64,000 nucleotides of DNA. It comes from an uncultured Gemmatimonadales bacterium (GTDB taxonomy: Bacteria; Gemmatimonadota; Gemmatimonadetes; JACCXV01; JAHWKZ01). Shown piece after piece: positions 8,492-16,856 of the stretch. The DNA is taken from assembly GCA_947259315.1 (NCBI GenBank), contig CAMYLR010000003.1, positions 110,001-174,000 of the forward strand, written 5' to 3'. The position numbers were made by a program, and so were the translations under genes. Each line of letters opens with the position of its first letter. Position 1 is the stretch's first letter. The notes below the pieces were generated by a model. The model saw only the letters and a list, made by a program, of their open reading frames with translations, had not been told where the DNA came from and made no database searches.

Positions 8492-9505
8492 ATGGCGGTA
8501 GGCGTAGCCAATCTGGCGGAGCTCTCGCTACGAGAATTCGGAACCGGCGTCCGGTTCGGAGCCGAGTGGGGAGATGTGTCACGACCGCTTGGCGGGAAGA
8601 AGCTCGGCTGTGGGATGTGGGTCGTACCGCCGGGCAGGGCGAACGTGCCGTACCACTATCATCTGGTCATCGAAGAGCTGGTGGTGGTGCTAGGGGGCGA
8701 ACCATCGATCCGGCTCGATGACGTTGAATATCAGCTCGAAGCTAGCGACGTCGTCGCGCTACCTCCCGGTGCCAGTAGCGCCCACCAGGTTCTCAACCGC
8801 GCCGATCGGCCCGTAAATCTGTTGATGGCATCGACAATGCCGGCCCGAGACATCGCGATCTACCCGGATTCGGGGAAGCAGATGTACTGGATCGAAGACT
8901 TGGCTGGTGAAGATTCGAACGCCAAGCTGTTGATTCGTGACGGTGAGGTGGCCGAGTATTTCGACGGTGAGCCGGTTGATGAACCGCTCCCTGAGGCGGC
9001 TCCGGTGCAGATGCAGCACCCGCACATCGTGTCGATCGACGAGATGGCCTGGGAGTCGTACGAGACGGGCCCGTTTCGCGGTGAGCGAAAACGTCTTGGC
9101 CGAGCAGCGGGCGCGGAAATGCTGGGTTACAGTCTTTACCGCCTGGCCCCCGGTGACCGGATGTGGCCGTTTCACCTCCACCACGTAAACGAGGAGCTCT
9201 TCTGGGTGAGATCGGGTTACGGTGAGCTTCGCACGGTGGCCGGTGCCCGCGACATCAAGCCTGGCGACGTCATCTTGTGCCCGACCGGGGCTGATGGGGC
9301 GCACGCGATCAAGAACAACGGGGACGCGCCGCTCGAGATCTTTACGCTGTCGACGATGGAGGAGCCCGAGGTCGCTGAGTATCCGGATTCAAAAAAGGTG
9401 TACATCATGAGTGGGTCGGCGCCTGGAGGTGATGAAGAAGCGCGTACCTTGAACCACGTATTCCGGCTGAGCGATGCAGTGGAGTACGATGTTGGAGAGA
9501 GATGA
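8492..9505 (+). CDS. Two-domain cupin protein
   Basis: A 337-residue cytoplasmic protein made of two cupin barrels. Barrel 1 (about residues 45-120) has PYHYHLVIEELVVVLGGE, with His/His/Glu positioned as in cupin motif 1, and later PPGASSAHQVLN with the motif 2 His. Barrel 2 (about residues 215-300) has WPFHLHHVNEELFWV and later CPTGADGAHAIKN. Both barrels therefore retain metal-ligand histidines. Such bicupins include dioxygenases, isomerases and sugar-binding proteins; no substrate can be assigned. The unclassified tail carries YPDSKKVYIMSG. The next gene starts 34 bases downstream. Confidence 0.85.
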   Translation: MAVGVANLAELSLREFGTGVRFGAEWGDVSRPLGGKKLGCGMWVVPPGRANVPYHYHLVIEELVVVLGGEPSIRLDDVEYQLEASDVVALPPGASSAHQVLNRADRPVNLLMASTMPARDIAIYPDSGKQMYWIEDLAGEDSNAKLLIRDGEVAEYFDGEPVDEPLPEAAPVQMQHPHIVSIDEMAWESYETGPFRGERKRLGRAAGAEMLGYSLYRLAPGDRMWPFHLHHVNEELFWVRSGYGELRTVAGARDIKPGDVILCPTGADGAHAIKNNGDAPLEIFTLSTMEEPEVAEYPDSKKVYIMSGSAPGGDEEARTLNHVFRLSDAVEYDVGER

Positions 9506-9539
9506 CGAAGGGAACAAACGAGCGGAAAGGAGACGGACC

Positions 9540-10148
9540 GTGAAACGCAGAGCATGGTTTGGTGTCGCGGGTTGGCTAGCGATGGCGATCTTCTCAGGTA
9601 CCGCGACCGCGCAAGAGATGAGCGCTGAAGAAATCGCGATGTTCGACAAGTACGCGATGCCGGGTGAAAACCACAAGCTGATGGAGCCGATGATCGGTGA
9701 GTGGGAAGAGACGATCGTGATGTGGTTCGCGCCCGGGGCGCCTCCGATGACGATGGAGGCGACGATGACCGCTGAGTGGATCTTGGACGGTCGCTGGGTG
9801 CGGTCGGAACACCGGGGCACGATGATGGGTCGACCGTTCCACGGCATCGGGCTCGACGGGTACGACAGTTATCGAGAAGAGTATGTCTCGATCTGGATGG
9901 ACAACATGTCCACCGCAACGATGGTCTCGCGCGGAAAGCACGATCCGGCGACCAATTCGGTAGCGATGATGGCCACCGCTGACGACTTCATGTCCGGCCG
10001 CGAGGACGTCCCCGTGCGGTCCGTCACCCATTGGACCGATCCCGACACGTTCGTCTTCGAGATGTACACCGAGAGCGAAGATGGTACGGAGTACCAGGTG
10101 ATGGAGCTGACGGGGCGGAGGGTTACACCGGCCGCCGCGACCGAGTAG
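9540..10148 (+). CDS. Exported DUF1579 family protein
   Basis: A 202-residue secreted protein of the DUF1579 family, whose biochemical role is unknown. The GTG start at 9540 was chosen because it is preceded by an AGGAG ribosome site and opens a clean signal peptide, MKRRAWFGVAGWLAMAIFSGTATAQ. The mature part shows the typical pattern MEPMIGEWEETIVMWFAPGAPPM, then ILDGRWVRSEHRGTMMGRPFHGIGLDGYD and a lipocalin-like run of beta strands. An in-frame start further upstream (9474) would overlap the cupin gene and hide the signal peptide. Its 3' end overlaps the converging glcF gene by 26 bases. Confidence 0.87.
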   Translation: MKRRAWFGVAGWLAMAIFSGTATAQEMSAEEIAMFDKYAMPGENHKLMEPMIGEWEETIVMWFAPGAPPMTMEATMTAEWILDGRWVRSEHRGTMMGRPFHGIGLDGYDSYREEYVSIWMDNMSTATMVSRGKHDPATNSVAMMATADDFMSGREDVPVRSVTHWTDPDTFVFEMYTESEDGTEYQVMELTGRRVTPAAATE

Positions 10149-11502
10149 AGCGCCAGCGCCGCCTCGGCAACAGCGGCGGTAGCTCGTAGGCGATCCGCAA
10201 TACGGTGGCCGGGTGAACCACGCGGACTGGCGAACCGGCAGAGCGCAGCCCGGAGGCGATCTGCATCGTACAGCCAGGGTTGCCCGTGACGACTAACTCG
10301 GCACCGGTAGTCAGGATGTGGCCGACTTTCCGCTGCTGCAGCTTGGCTGCCGCCTCGGGGTGGGTCACGTTGTACAGGCCGGCCGATCCACAGCACCACG
10401 TCGATTCGGGGAGCGGGGCCAGATCGAGCCCTGGGATCGAGCCCAGAAGCAGGCGCGGGGCTTCGACTACCCGTTGGCCGTGGATCAGATGGCATGCGTC
10501 GTGATAGGTCGCCTTCAGGCCGATTGGGCGACGCGGTCGGCGCACCCCCCGATCGACCAAGTACTCGGTGACATCTACGACTGCGGCCGCGAGTCTCTCC
10601 GCGCGGTCCGCCCAGCCCTGATCAGCAGCTAAGAGGTGTCCGTAAGCCTTCATGTGGGCGCCGCACCCGGCGGCGTTGGAGATCAATCGTGGGGCGTTCG
10701 ACGCTTCGAATGCCAAGATGTTCTTGCGCGCCAACGAACGAGCGACGTGCGGCTGGCCATAGTGAGCGTGAAGTGCGCCGCAGCACCGAAACCCTGCGGG
10801 GACCACGACCTGCCACGCGTTGTAAGCCAAGACCTGAGCGGTGTCGGCGTTGACGTCAGGCAAGAACACTGACTGCACACAACCGGGGTGAAGCGCCACG
10901 GTCCCACGCACCGACGGCGCATCACCGTTTATCACCACATCAGAAGGCCCGAGCGTGGCTGGCATTCGCCACCGGCGGCCTTGACGCGGGACCTCGGGTG
11001 TCAGCGACTCGAGTGGGTCGAGGTCTGGGAATCGGTTTGCAGCCCACCGCCGCCACCGACCGCGCTTTGCGAGCACGCGCTGGTGGAACCGTACCGATCG
11101 TGCGGTCCACCGCAGTCGCACGGGGTAGCCGACGATGCGATCCAGAAGCCATTTCTGGGCCGGCTCCGGTTGCCACGGTTCGCGCCCGTTGCTGCTGTCG
11201 ATCGCTGCCCGAGCCGCCTCGAGCAACCGCCCGAACTCGACCCCAGCTGGACACGCGGTTTCGCAGGCCCGGCATCCGAGGCAGTAGTACATCGCCTCGG
11301 CGAACGGGGGACCGCTGACCTCGATCTCACCGCTCGCGGCGGCGCGCATGAGCGTGATTCGGCCACGGGGACCGGCTCGCTCGCGTGGCGTCATCGCGAA
11401 CGTTGGACAAGAGGGCAAGCAGAAACCGCACTGAATGCAAGCCGCCAGCAGATCGCTGTCGGGATGAAAAGCGTGCTCCAGCTGCGTGTTGTCGGCCTTC
11501 AG
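10123..11502 (-). CDS. glcF: Glycolate oxidase iron-sulfur subunit, CTG start
   Basis: Electron-transfer subunit of glycolate (2-hydroxyacid) oxidase, 459 residues as called here. Two ferredoxin-like motifs lie near the N-terminus: CIQCGFCLPSCP (Cys 22, 25, 28, 32) and CLGCRACETACP (Cys 74, 77, 80, 84). Two cysteine-rich CCG domains follow (CCGALHAHYG; CCGSAGLYN). The first ATG/GTG/TTG in frame is the TTG at 11418, which would delete three of the first four cysteines. The frame is open up to a TGA at 11547-11545, and the only suitable start is a CTG at 11502-11500, which sits 7 bases after GAGGAGG and overlaps the glcD stop as CTGA. I therefore call CTG as the start. Confidence 0.9.
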   Translation of the reverse strand: MKADNTQLEHAFHPDSDLLAACIQCGFCLPSCPTFAMTPRERAGPRGRITLMRAAASGEIEVSGPPFAEAMYYCLGCRACETACPAGVEFGRLLEAARAAIDSSNGREPWQPEPAQKWLLDRIVGYPVRLRWTARSVRFHQRVLAKRGRWRRWAANRFPDLDPLESLTPEVPRQGRRWRMPATLGPSDVVINGDAPSVRGTVALHPGCVQSVFLPDVNADTAQVLAYNAWQVVVPAGFRCCGALHAHYGQPHVARSLARKNILAFEASNAPRLISNAAGCGAHMKAYGHLLAADQGWADRAERLAAAVVDVTEYLVDRGVRRPRRPIGLKATYHDACHLIHGQRVVEAPRLLLGSIPGLDLAPLPESTWCCGSAGLYNVTHPEAAAKLQQRKVGHILTTGAELVVTGNPGCTMQIASGLRSAGSPVRVVHPATVLRIAYELPPLLPRRRWRSTRSRRPV

Positions 11503-12938
11503 GCGAGCGCCTCCTCGTAGGCCGGATGACCGAGTGGCGGATGTTCACAGCGCGCCGAGCGGCCCAACACTTTGCCCGGATTCAACACTTGGCTGGGGTC
11601 GAGCACGGCTTTTATCTGACGCATGAAACGCAGTGCCGGGTCACCGGTGTGACGCTCCAGGAACTTCCGCTTTGCAAGCCCGACTCCGTGCTCGCCGGTA
11701 ATCGTTCCGCCCAATGCCACCGCGGCGTCGAAGATCTCTTCCAATGCGGCCTCGGCGCGGACGACCGCTTCAGCGTCGCGGGCATCGGTGATGCAAGTGG
11801 GGTGCAGATTGCCGTCACCCGCATGCCCGAACACGCCGATCTGGAGCTGATGCTCGGCCGCGATGTCCTCGATGCGGACGAGCATTGATGCCACCGCGCT
11901 GCGCGGAACGGCGACGTCCTCGAGGATCGTGGTCGGGCCGATCCGCGCCAGGGCGGTAAAAGACGTTCGCCTCGCAGCGCGCAAGTCTTCCGCTTCGTCT
12001 GCATTGGAAGCGGTGCGGACTTCACGGGCGCCCTGCTGCCGGCAGATCCGGTCTACCGCGTCGGCGTCTTCAGCCACGGCGTGGGCTCGTCCGTCGACCT
12101 CGATCAACAGTAGCGCCGCCAGGTCGGCAGGCAGTCCGAGCCCGGCGAACGATTCCACGGCCCGAATCGTGACCTGGTCGAGGAACTCGAGTGTCGATGG
12201 CACGATCCCAGCCGCGAGAATCGCGGTCACCGTTTGACCCGCGGCACCCACCGAGTCGAACGACGCGAGGATCGTGCGCGTCGACTGCGGCTTCGGCACC
12301 AACCGCACGAGGATCTTGGTGAAGATCGCCAGCGTGCCCTCGCTGCCGACCAATAGATCCAGCAGGTTGTATCCGGAAACATCCTTGATCGACTTGCCAC
12401 CAAGCGAGAGGAACTCGCCGGTCGGCAAGACCGCTTCGAGGCCCATCACGTAATCCTTTGTGACCCCGTACTTGAGGCCGCGAAGCCCACCGGCATTCTC
12501 GGCCACGTTCCCACCGAGCGTGCAGATTCGCATCGAACCCGGGTCGGGAGGGTAGAACAAGCCGTACGGTTCGACGGCGGCGTGTAGATCGGCGGTAATC
12601 ACCCCCGGCTCGACCCACGCCGTGTGGTTGACTGCGTCGACCTCGATAATCCGGTTCCACGAAGGGAACAGCATGACGACGCTATCGGTGGTCGGCACCG
12701 CTCCGGCTGACAGCCCGGTTCCGGCCCCGCGAGGGATGAGCGCAAACCCCTCCTCGTTGGCCAGCTTGACGATGCGGGCCACTTGTTCCGTGTCGCGGGG
12801 GATAACGACCGCTTCGGGTACACACCGATGGAGAGGGGTGGCGTCGGAGGCGTACGTGAGGAGGTCTTCGCGCGCGGTCAACACGCGAGCCGGCGACGTC
12901 GTCTCCGCGAGGCCCGCGAGCACGCGATCGGTGAGCAT
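11499..12938 (-). CDS. glcD: Glycolate/2-hydroxyacid oxidase FAD-binding subunit
   Basis: FAD-linked oxidase of the GlcD/D-lactate dehydrogenase type, 479 residues. The PCMH FAD-binding domain is shown by PEAVVIPRDTEQVARIVKLA, PRGAGTGLSAGA, PPDPGSMRICTLGGNVAENAGG and LVGSEGTLAIFTKI. The C-terminal FAD-oxidase domain has FGHAGDGNLHPT and the late GTITGEHGVGLAK. With glcF, translationally coupled downstream, it should oxidise glycolate to glyoxylate and pass electrons to the quinone pool; no glcE-like third subunit is adjacent. The ATG at 12938 was chosen because the earlier in-frame start would run into the divergent gene at 12973. Confidence 0.93.
   Translation of the reverse strand: MLTDRVLAGLAETTSPARVLTAREDLLTYASDATPLHRCVPEAVVIPRDTEQVARIVKLANEEGFALIPRGAGTGLSAGAVPTTDSVVMLFPSWNRIIEVDAVNHTAWVEPGVITADLHAAVEPYGLFYPPDPGSMRICTLGGNVAENAGGLRGLKYGVTKDYVMGLEAVLPTGEFLSLGGKSIKDVSGYNLLDLLVGSEGTLAIFTKILVRLVPKPQSTRTILASFDSVGAAGQTVTAILAAGIVPSTLEFLDQVTIRAVESFAGLGLPADLAALLLIEVDGRAHAVAEDADAVDRICRQQGAREVRTASNADEAEDLRAARRTSFTALARIGPTTILEDVAVPRSAVASMLVRIEDIAAEHQLQIGVFGHAGDGNLHPTCITDARDAEAVVRAEAALEEIFDAAVALGGTITGEHGVGLAKRKFLERHTGDPALRFMRQIKAVLDPSQVLNPGKVLGRSARCEHPPLGHPAYEEALA
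11503..11516 (-). promoter_or_regulatory. Ribosome-binding site deciding the CTG start of glcF
   Basis: On the minus strand GAGGAGG (bases 11516-11510) is followed by seven bases and then CTG at 11502. Spacing and strength are ideal for a Shine-Dalgarno site. No ATG, GTG or TTG occurs in this frame between the upstream stop and the first cysteine motif. Confidence 0.75.
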
Positions 12939-12972
12939 GCGATTTATATAGCGAAATCGTAGACTATCGGCC

Positions 12973-13491
12973 ATGCGATTGGCGCTCAAAACATTCATGG
13001 TCGTCGGGCTCTCGATTATCGCGTGCAGTCAGCGCGTCACACCCGAGGAGGAGTTCGCTCAAGAAGCGCGCGACCGGCCGCTCGTTTCCGAAAGCGGATT
13101 GCCACCTGCGCTCAGCGCAACCGGAGCGCAGACGCCACCGGCGAGCGCGGCCGGTGACGAGTTGCGAGGTGAAATCGTCTTGCCGCCGGACGCGGGCGAC
13201 ACTGGCGACGGGGTGCTTTTCCTCTTTATTCGTCGAGTCGAGGGCGAGGGCGGACCACCGTTGGCGGTCCAACGCTACGAACGAGTTCGCTTCCCGTTCG
13301 CATTCGCGATCGGTCGACAAGATGCGATGATCGCCGGGGTCGAGTTTCCTGACCAAGTGAGAGTCGTTGCGCGCCTCGACAGCGACGGCAACGCGATGAC
13401 GGAGGGACCGGGCGATTGGCGTGCGGCGAGTGAACCCATCACGCTCGGATCCGAGGGGCTGGAGCTCGTCCTGGAACCCGCCAACCCCTGA
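12973..13491 (+). CDS. Lipoprotein with CcmI/CycH C-terminal-like domain
   Basis: A 172-residue putative lipoprotein: MRLALKTFMVVGLSIIAC ends in a lipobox-like IIAC, followed by a low-complexity linker. Residues about 65-170 read like the periplasmic C-terminal domain of the cytochrome c maturation protein CcmI: VLFLFIRRVEG, GGPPLAVQRYERVRFPFAF, QDAMIAGVEFPDQVRVVARL and GNAMTEGPGDWRA. In CcmI this domain binds apocytochrome c behind membrane and TPR segments; here it stands alone. No other ccm gene is in the window, but the HAO-like protein would be a haem-attachment client. It is followed 5 bases later by ygfZ. Confidence 0.72.
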   Translation: MRLALKTFMVVGLSIIACSQRVTPEEEFAQEARDRPLVSESGLPPALSATGAQTPPASAAGDELRGEIVLPPDAGDTGDGVLFLFIRRVEGEGGPPLAVQRYERVRFPFAFAIGRQDAMIAGVEFPDQVRVVARLDSDGNAMTEGPGDWRAASEPITLGSEGLELVLEPANP

Positions 13492-13496
13492 TCGAC

Positions 13497-14489
13497 ATGT
13501 ACGACGACGTTCCGCAGTGGCACACACCGTACCGCGCCGTGCGCGAGAGCGCAGCGCTTTTTCCGCGTCGTGATAACGAGCTGATCGAGGTCGCTGGATC
13601 GGAGCGCGAAGAGTACCTCGACAATCTCTGTACCAATCGCGTCGCCGGGTTGATGCCGGGCGAAGCCACCCGCGCTTTCATGCTGAACCCGACCAAAGGC
13701 CGCGTCCTGGCCGACTTTCTCGTCGTAGCTACCGACGACGCGCTGTGGTTGGATTGCGAAAGCGGCTGCGCTTCGACGGTTGAAGCGCTACTGCAACGCT
13801 ATTACTTCGGTCAGGACGTCGAGTTTCGCAATCAAGGCGATGAGTGGTCGATCGCGTCGCTTCAAGGGCCTCTGGGCGGCGAGATCCTGACTCGTTCCGG
13901 GGCGACCCTCCCGACCGATCCTGTCGGTTCACACATCGAAACCGTGATCGGATCGACCGCGGTACGCGTCGTTCGATGGACGGATACCGGAGAGGTCGGC
14001 TTCCGTGTGTGGACGCCGAGGTCCGGAGAAGAGACGGTAAAGAAGACGCTGGTCGATGCTGGGGCGATCGAAGGCGACGATGACGCGTGGACGGTGCTCC
14101 AAATCGAAGCTGGCATCGCCGCCTTCGGTCGCGAGTTGACCGAGGAGACGATTCCGCTCGAAGCGCCAACCGAAAACGCCGTCAGTCACGACAAAGGGTG
14201 CTACCCGGGCCAAGAGGTCGTCGCCCGATTGTGGGCTCGTGGTCGACCGGCCAAGCAGTTGCGCGGGCTGCGCCTGGAGACCGATCAGCCGCCACCTCCG
14301 GGCACGCTGCTCGACGGTGACGACAAGTCGGGCGTGGCGCGTATTACAGCCGCCGGGGTCAGCCCCGAGCTGGGCTCGGTTGCACTCGCGTTCGTCCATC
14401 GGGACTACTGTGAGGCCGGCACGCGGCTCGGCGGCGCCGAGCTGGTGGCAGAGGTCGTCGATCTTCCGATGACGACGGTCAAGGCATGA
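13497..14489 (+). CDS. ygfZ: Folate-binding protein YgfZ
   Basis: A GcvT-fold, tetrahydrofolate-binding protein of 330 residues that assists assembly or repair of certain Fe-S proteins. The signature KGCYPGQEVVAR near residues 232-243 matches the YgfZ consensus K-G-C-Y-x-G-Q-E with its essential Cys. The N-terminal part has LFPRRDNELIEVAGSERE and FMLNPTKGRVLADFLV, typical of the first GcvT-like domain. It should not be read as the glycine-cleavage T protein, which lacks the KGCYxGQE motif. The next gene starts inside its last codons (ATGA overlap). Confidence 0.93.
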   Translation: MYDDVPQWHTPYRAVRESAALFPRRDNELIEVAGSEREEYLDNLCTNRVAGLMPGEATRAFMLNPTKGRVLADFLVVATDDALWLDCESGCASTVEALLQRYYFGQDVEFRNQGDEWSIASLQGPLGGEILTRSGATLPTDPVGSHIETVIGSTAVRVVRWTDTGEVGFRVWTPRSGEETVKKTLVDAGAIEGDDDAWTVLQIEAGIAAFGRELTEETIPLEAPTENAVSHDKGCYPGQEVVARLWARGRPAKQLRGLRLETDQPPPPGTLLDGDDKSGVARITAAGVSPELGSVALAFVHRDYCEAGTRLGGAELVAEVVDLPMTTVKA

Positions 14490-15022
14490 AGATCTATACG
14501 AAAACTGGAGATGACGGTGGCACCGCGCTGTTCGGGGGTGGCCGAGTGACGAAGAGTGATGCGCGCGTCGCGGCGTACGGCGACGTGGATGAGCTCAACG
14601 CATGGCTCGGTGTGGTCCGCTCTCATGGCATCGACGAGGGCGTGTCTGCGGCCCTCGAGCGGGTGCAGCAGGACCTGTTCGTAGTGGGGGCGATCCTGGC
14701 TACGCCCAACCCCGACCGTCGCAAGCGATCGAAGTTCGATCTCGCCACCGATAAGATCGAGTCGTTGGAGCAACAGATCGACGCGTGGCAGGACGAGCTG
14801 TCGCCGCTCGAAGCGTTCGTGTTGCCGGGTGGTTGTCCACCCGCAGCCTTCCTCCACGTCGCGCGTACCGTCTGTCGGCGCGCGGAGCGAGCGATCGTAG
14901 CGCTCCAGGTCGATGATTTGCCGGAGACGATTCTGCCCTACATCAATCGGTTGAGCGATTACTTGTTCGTGTGTGCCCGCTATGTGAACCACCAAGCCGG
15001 AGTTGTTGAGCCGACCTGGTAG
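14486..15022 (+). CDS. Cob(I)yrinic acid a,c-diamide adenosyltransferase (PduO type)
   Basis: ATP:cob(I)alamin adenosyltransferase of the PduO family, 178 residues. It transfers the 5'-deoxyadenosyl group of ATP to reduced cobalt to make coenzyme B12. The ATP-binding N-terminus MKIYTKTGDDGGTALFGG is nearly canonical, VDELNAWLGVVRS follows, and the C-terminal helix contains TVCRRAERAIVAL and INRLSDYLFVCARYVN, with the family's conserved Arg and Asp residues. It is coupled to ygfZ by an ATGA overlap. No B12-dependent enzyme or cobalamin riboswitch is visible here. Confidence 0.94.
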   Translation: MKIYTKTGDDGGTALFGGGRVTKSDARVAAYGDVDELNAWLGVVRSHGIDEGVSAALERVQQDLFVVGAILATPNPDRRKRSKFDLATDKIESLEQQIDAWQDELSPLEAFVLPGGCPPAAFLHVARTVCRRAERAIVALQVDDLPETILPYINRLSDYLFVCARYVNHQAGVVEPTW

Positions 15023-15030
15023 CGAGCGCG

Positions 15031-15276
15031 TCAGTCGGTAGGCTCTTCGGTCGCGTAAATCACCGGCGCTAACCACGGAACGAGCGAAAGTTCACGGTCG
15101 TCGAGTCGGACAGTGATGCCACGCTCGGGATCGTGGGCCACGACCTCGAAGGCGACACCCCTCTCAAAACCCATCTCGGCCAGTCGGTCGGCCACGTCCT
15201 GTTCGCGCCAGCGGATCCCGACCACGCGGCCCTTTTCGCCCTGGAGCATGAAATGGAGTGGGAACTCGACGGTCAT
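15031..15276 (-). CDS. feoA: FeoA family protein
   Basis: An 81-residue SH3-like protein of the FeoA family. The pattern VGIRWREQDVADRLAEMGFERGVAFEVVAHDPERG is FeoA-like: a helix ending in LxxMGF followed by G-x-x-x-V. FeoA normally assists the FeoB ferrous iron transporter, but no feoB is in the window. The start overlaps the stop of the upstream DtxR-type regulator by 4 bases (ATGA), so the two are coupled. It may act with a distant FeoB or with the regulator, whose own C-terminus carries the same fold. Confidence 0.87.
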   Translation of the reverse strand: MTVEFPLHFMLQGEKGRVVGIRWREQDVADRLAEMGFERGVAFEVVAHDPERGITVRLDDRELSLVPWLAPVIYATEEPTD

Positions 15277-15953
15277 GCCGGTTCGACGAACACCTTGCTG
15301 GCCAGCCGTTCGTCGATGGCTACGGTTTCGCCGTTGCGCTCGAGCGTGATGCTGCCGCCATAGCCAGCGCGTTCGACGATCGTGATGCGAGCACCAGGCA
15401 CCAGGTTGAGCGATGACAGTGAGCGCAGCAACTCGCCATCACGATCGGAAACCCGACGCACGATCACACGGTCTCCGGTCGCGACCTCGTTCAACGGACG
15501 GTGCACGTCTTCGGGCGGCCGGCCCTCCTTGGGTGGTATCGGGTGGCCATGCGGGTCGATGGTTGGATGGCCGAGCATCGCATCGATGCGATCCTCAAAC
15601 TCCTCGCTGATGACGTGCTCCAGTCGCTCGGCTTCGTCGTGCACGGTGTCCCACGAGTATCCGAGCGCTTCGGCCAGATAGAGCTCGATCAGCCGATGAT
15701 GCCGAACGACTTCGAGGGCGATCTTCTCGCCCGCGACCGTGAGCTGAACACCCTTGTAAGGTGTGTATTCCACGAGCCGCATCTCAGCCAGCTTCTGCAT
15801 CATGTTCGTTGCCGAGGCGGCGGAGACCTGCATCCGCGCAGCGATCGCCGAGGTCGAGGCACGCGGCTCGCCCCGCTCGCGACCAATGGTGTAGATCGCC
15901 TTGAGGTAGTCCTCGATTGGTGGCGTGATCTGAGGGATCGGGTCATCGACCAT
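15273..15953 (-). CDS. DtxR/MntR family metal-dependent transcriptional regulator
   Basis: Metal-sensing repressor of 226 residues. The N-terminal winged helix has EDYLKAIYTIGRERG, then ASTSAIAARMQVSAASATNMMQKLAEMRLVEY, as in DtxR/IdeR/MntR. The dimerisation region carries ligand candidates VVRHHRLIELYLAEALGYSWDTVHDEAERLEHVISEEFE. A C-terminal FeoA/SH3-like domain (about residues 150-226) begins after HPHGHPIPPK-like text. The ATG at 15953 was chosen because an upstream in-frame start at 16064 would overlap the divergent phzF-like gene. It probably controls iron or manganese genes, including the coupled feoA. Confidence 0.92.
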   Translation of the reverse strand: MVDDPIPQITPPIEDYLKAIYTIGRERGEPRASTSAIAARMQVSAASATNMMQKLAEMRLVEYTPYKGVQLTVAGEKIALEVVRHHRLIELYLAEALGYSWDTVHDEAERLEHVISEEFEDRIDAMLGHPTIDPHGHPIPPKEGRPPEDVHRPLNEVATGDRVIVRRVSDRDGELLRSLSSLNLVPGARITIVERAGYGGSITLERNGETVAIDERLASKVFVEPA

Positions 15954-16037
15954 CGCCTCATCAATGTGACCTTTGGCCGTCGGAACCGTCAAACCAGCTG
16001 AGTTGTCGCGGCACCAGGAGCGACTACCATTGAACCC

Positions 16038-16838
16038 ATGCACGAGCCGATCCCGGTCTATCAAGTCGACGCCTTCTCAGACCGCGCATATGGTGGGAAC
16101 CCGGCCGCGGTGTGCCTGCTCAAAGAGCCGGCCGACACCGGTTGGATGCAGGCGGTCGGGGCCGAGATGAATCTGTCCGAGACCGCGTTTCTGTGGCCCG
16201 AGGGCGCCACCTATCGGCTGCGTTGGTTCTCCCCTTTACGGGAAGTCGATCTGTGCGGTCACGCGACCCTGGCCAGCGCACACGTCTTGTGGGAGAGCGG
16301 CGTCGTGAAGGAGTCGGTCGCGGTGAGGTTCCAGACTCGGAGCGGCGAGCTGGTGGCGTCGCGCTTGGGCGATTGGATCGAGCTCGACTTTCCCGCCACT
16401 CCCGCCGTGGCGACCGAACCGCCGCCGGGCCTGCTAGCCGCGCTCGGCGTCGAGCCCCTGTTCGTCGGCAAGAGCGAGCAGCAAGATTACCTGGTCGAGG
16501 TCGATAGCGAGGCCCAGGTCAGGGGCCTCGACCCCGACTTCCGGCGCTTGGCAACCGTCAAAGCTCGGGGGACGGTCGTTACCGCCAAGGCCGACAGCGA
16601 GGAGCACCATTTCGTATCCCGGTTCTTCGTTCCTCGTTATGGGATCGACGAGGACCCGGTTACCGGCTCAGCACACTGCGCGTTGGCACCGTATTGGTCA
16701 CCAAAGCTCGGCTCCGACGATTTGGTGGGCTATCAAGCTTCGACCCGGGGTGGTATCGTTCGCGCGCGATTGGCCAATGATCGCGTGATTCTCAGCGGGC
16801 AAGCGGTAACGGTGCTACGGGGAGAGCTGCTCCGCTAG
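16038..16838 (+). CDS. PhzF family isomerase/epimerase-like protein
   Basis: A 266-residue member of the PhzF/YddE family, which has a diaminopimelate-epimerase fold. The N-terminal PVYQVDAFSDRAYGGNPAAVCLL, the catalytic-Glu segment MNLSETAFLW, LCGHATLASAHVLWE and the C-terminal GIDEDPVTGSAHCALAPYW are all characteristic. Despite the name there is no phenazine cluster here; most family members are uncharacterised. It is divergent from the DtxR-type gene and is followed 18 bases later by a dienelactone-hydrolase lipoprotein. Confidence 0.92.
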   Translation: MHEPIPVYQVDAFSDRAYGGNPAAVCLLKEPADTGWMQAVGAEMNLSETAFLWPEGATYRLRWFSPLREVDLCGHATLASAHVLWESGVVKESVAVRFQTRSGELVASRLGDWIELDFPATPAVATEPPPGLLAALGVEPLFVGKSEQQDYLVEVDSEAQVRGLDPDFRRLATVKARGTVVTAKADSEEHHFVSRFFVPRYGIDEDPVTGSAHCALAPYWSPKLGSDDLVGYQASTRGGIVRARLANDRVILSGQAVTVLRGELLR

Positions 16839-16856
16839 TTGAAAAAAGGAGGTACG

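Noticed and set aside
13497..14489. Reading the GcvT-fold gene as glycine-cleavage aminomethyltransferase
   Set aside because: The KGCYPGQE motif defines YgfZ; it is also not in the gcvH-gcvP cluster.
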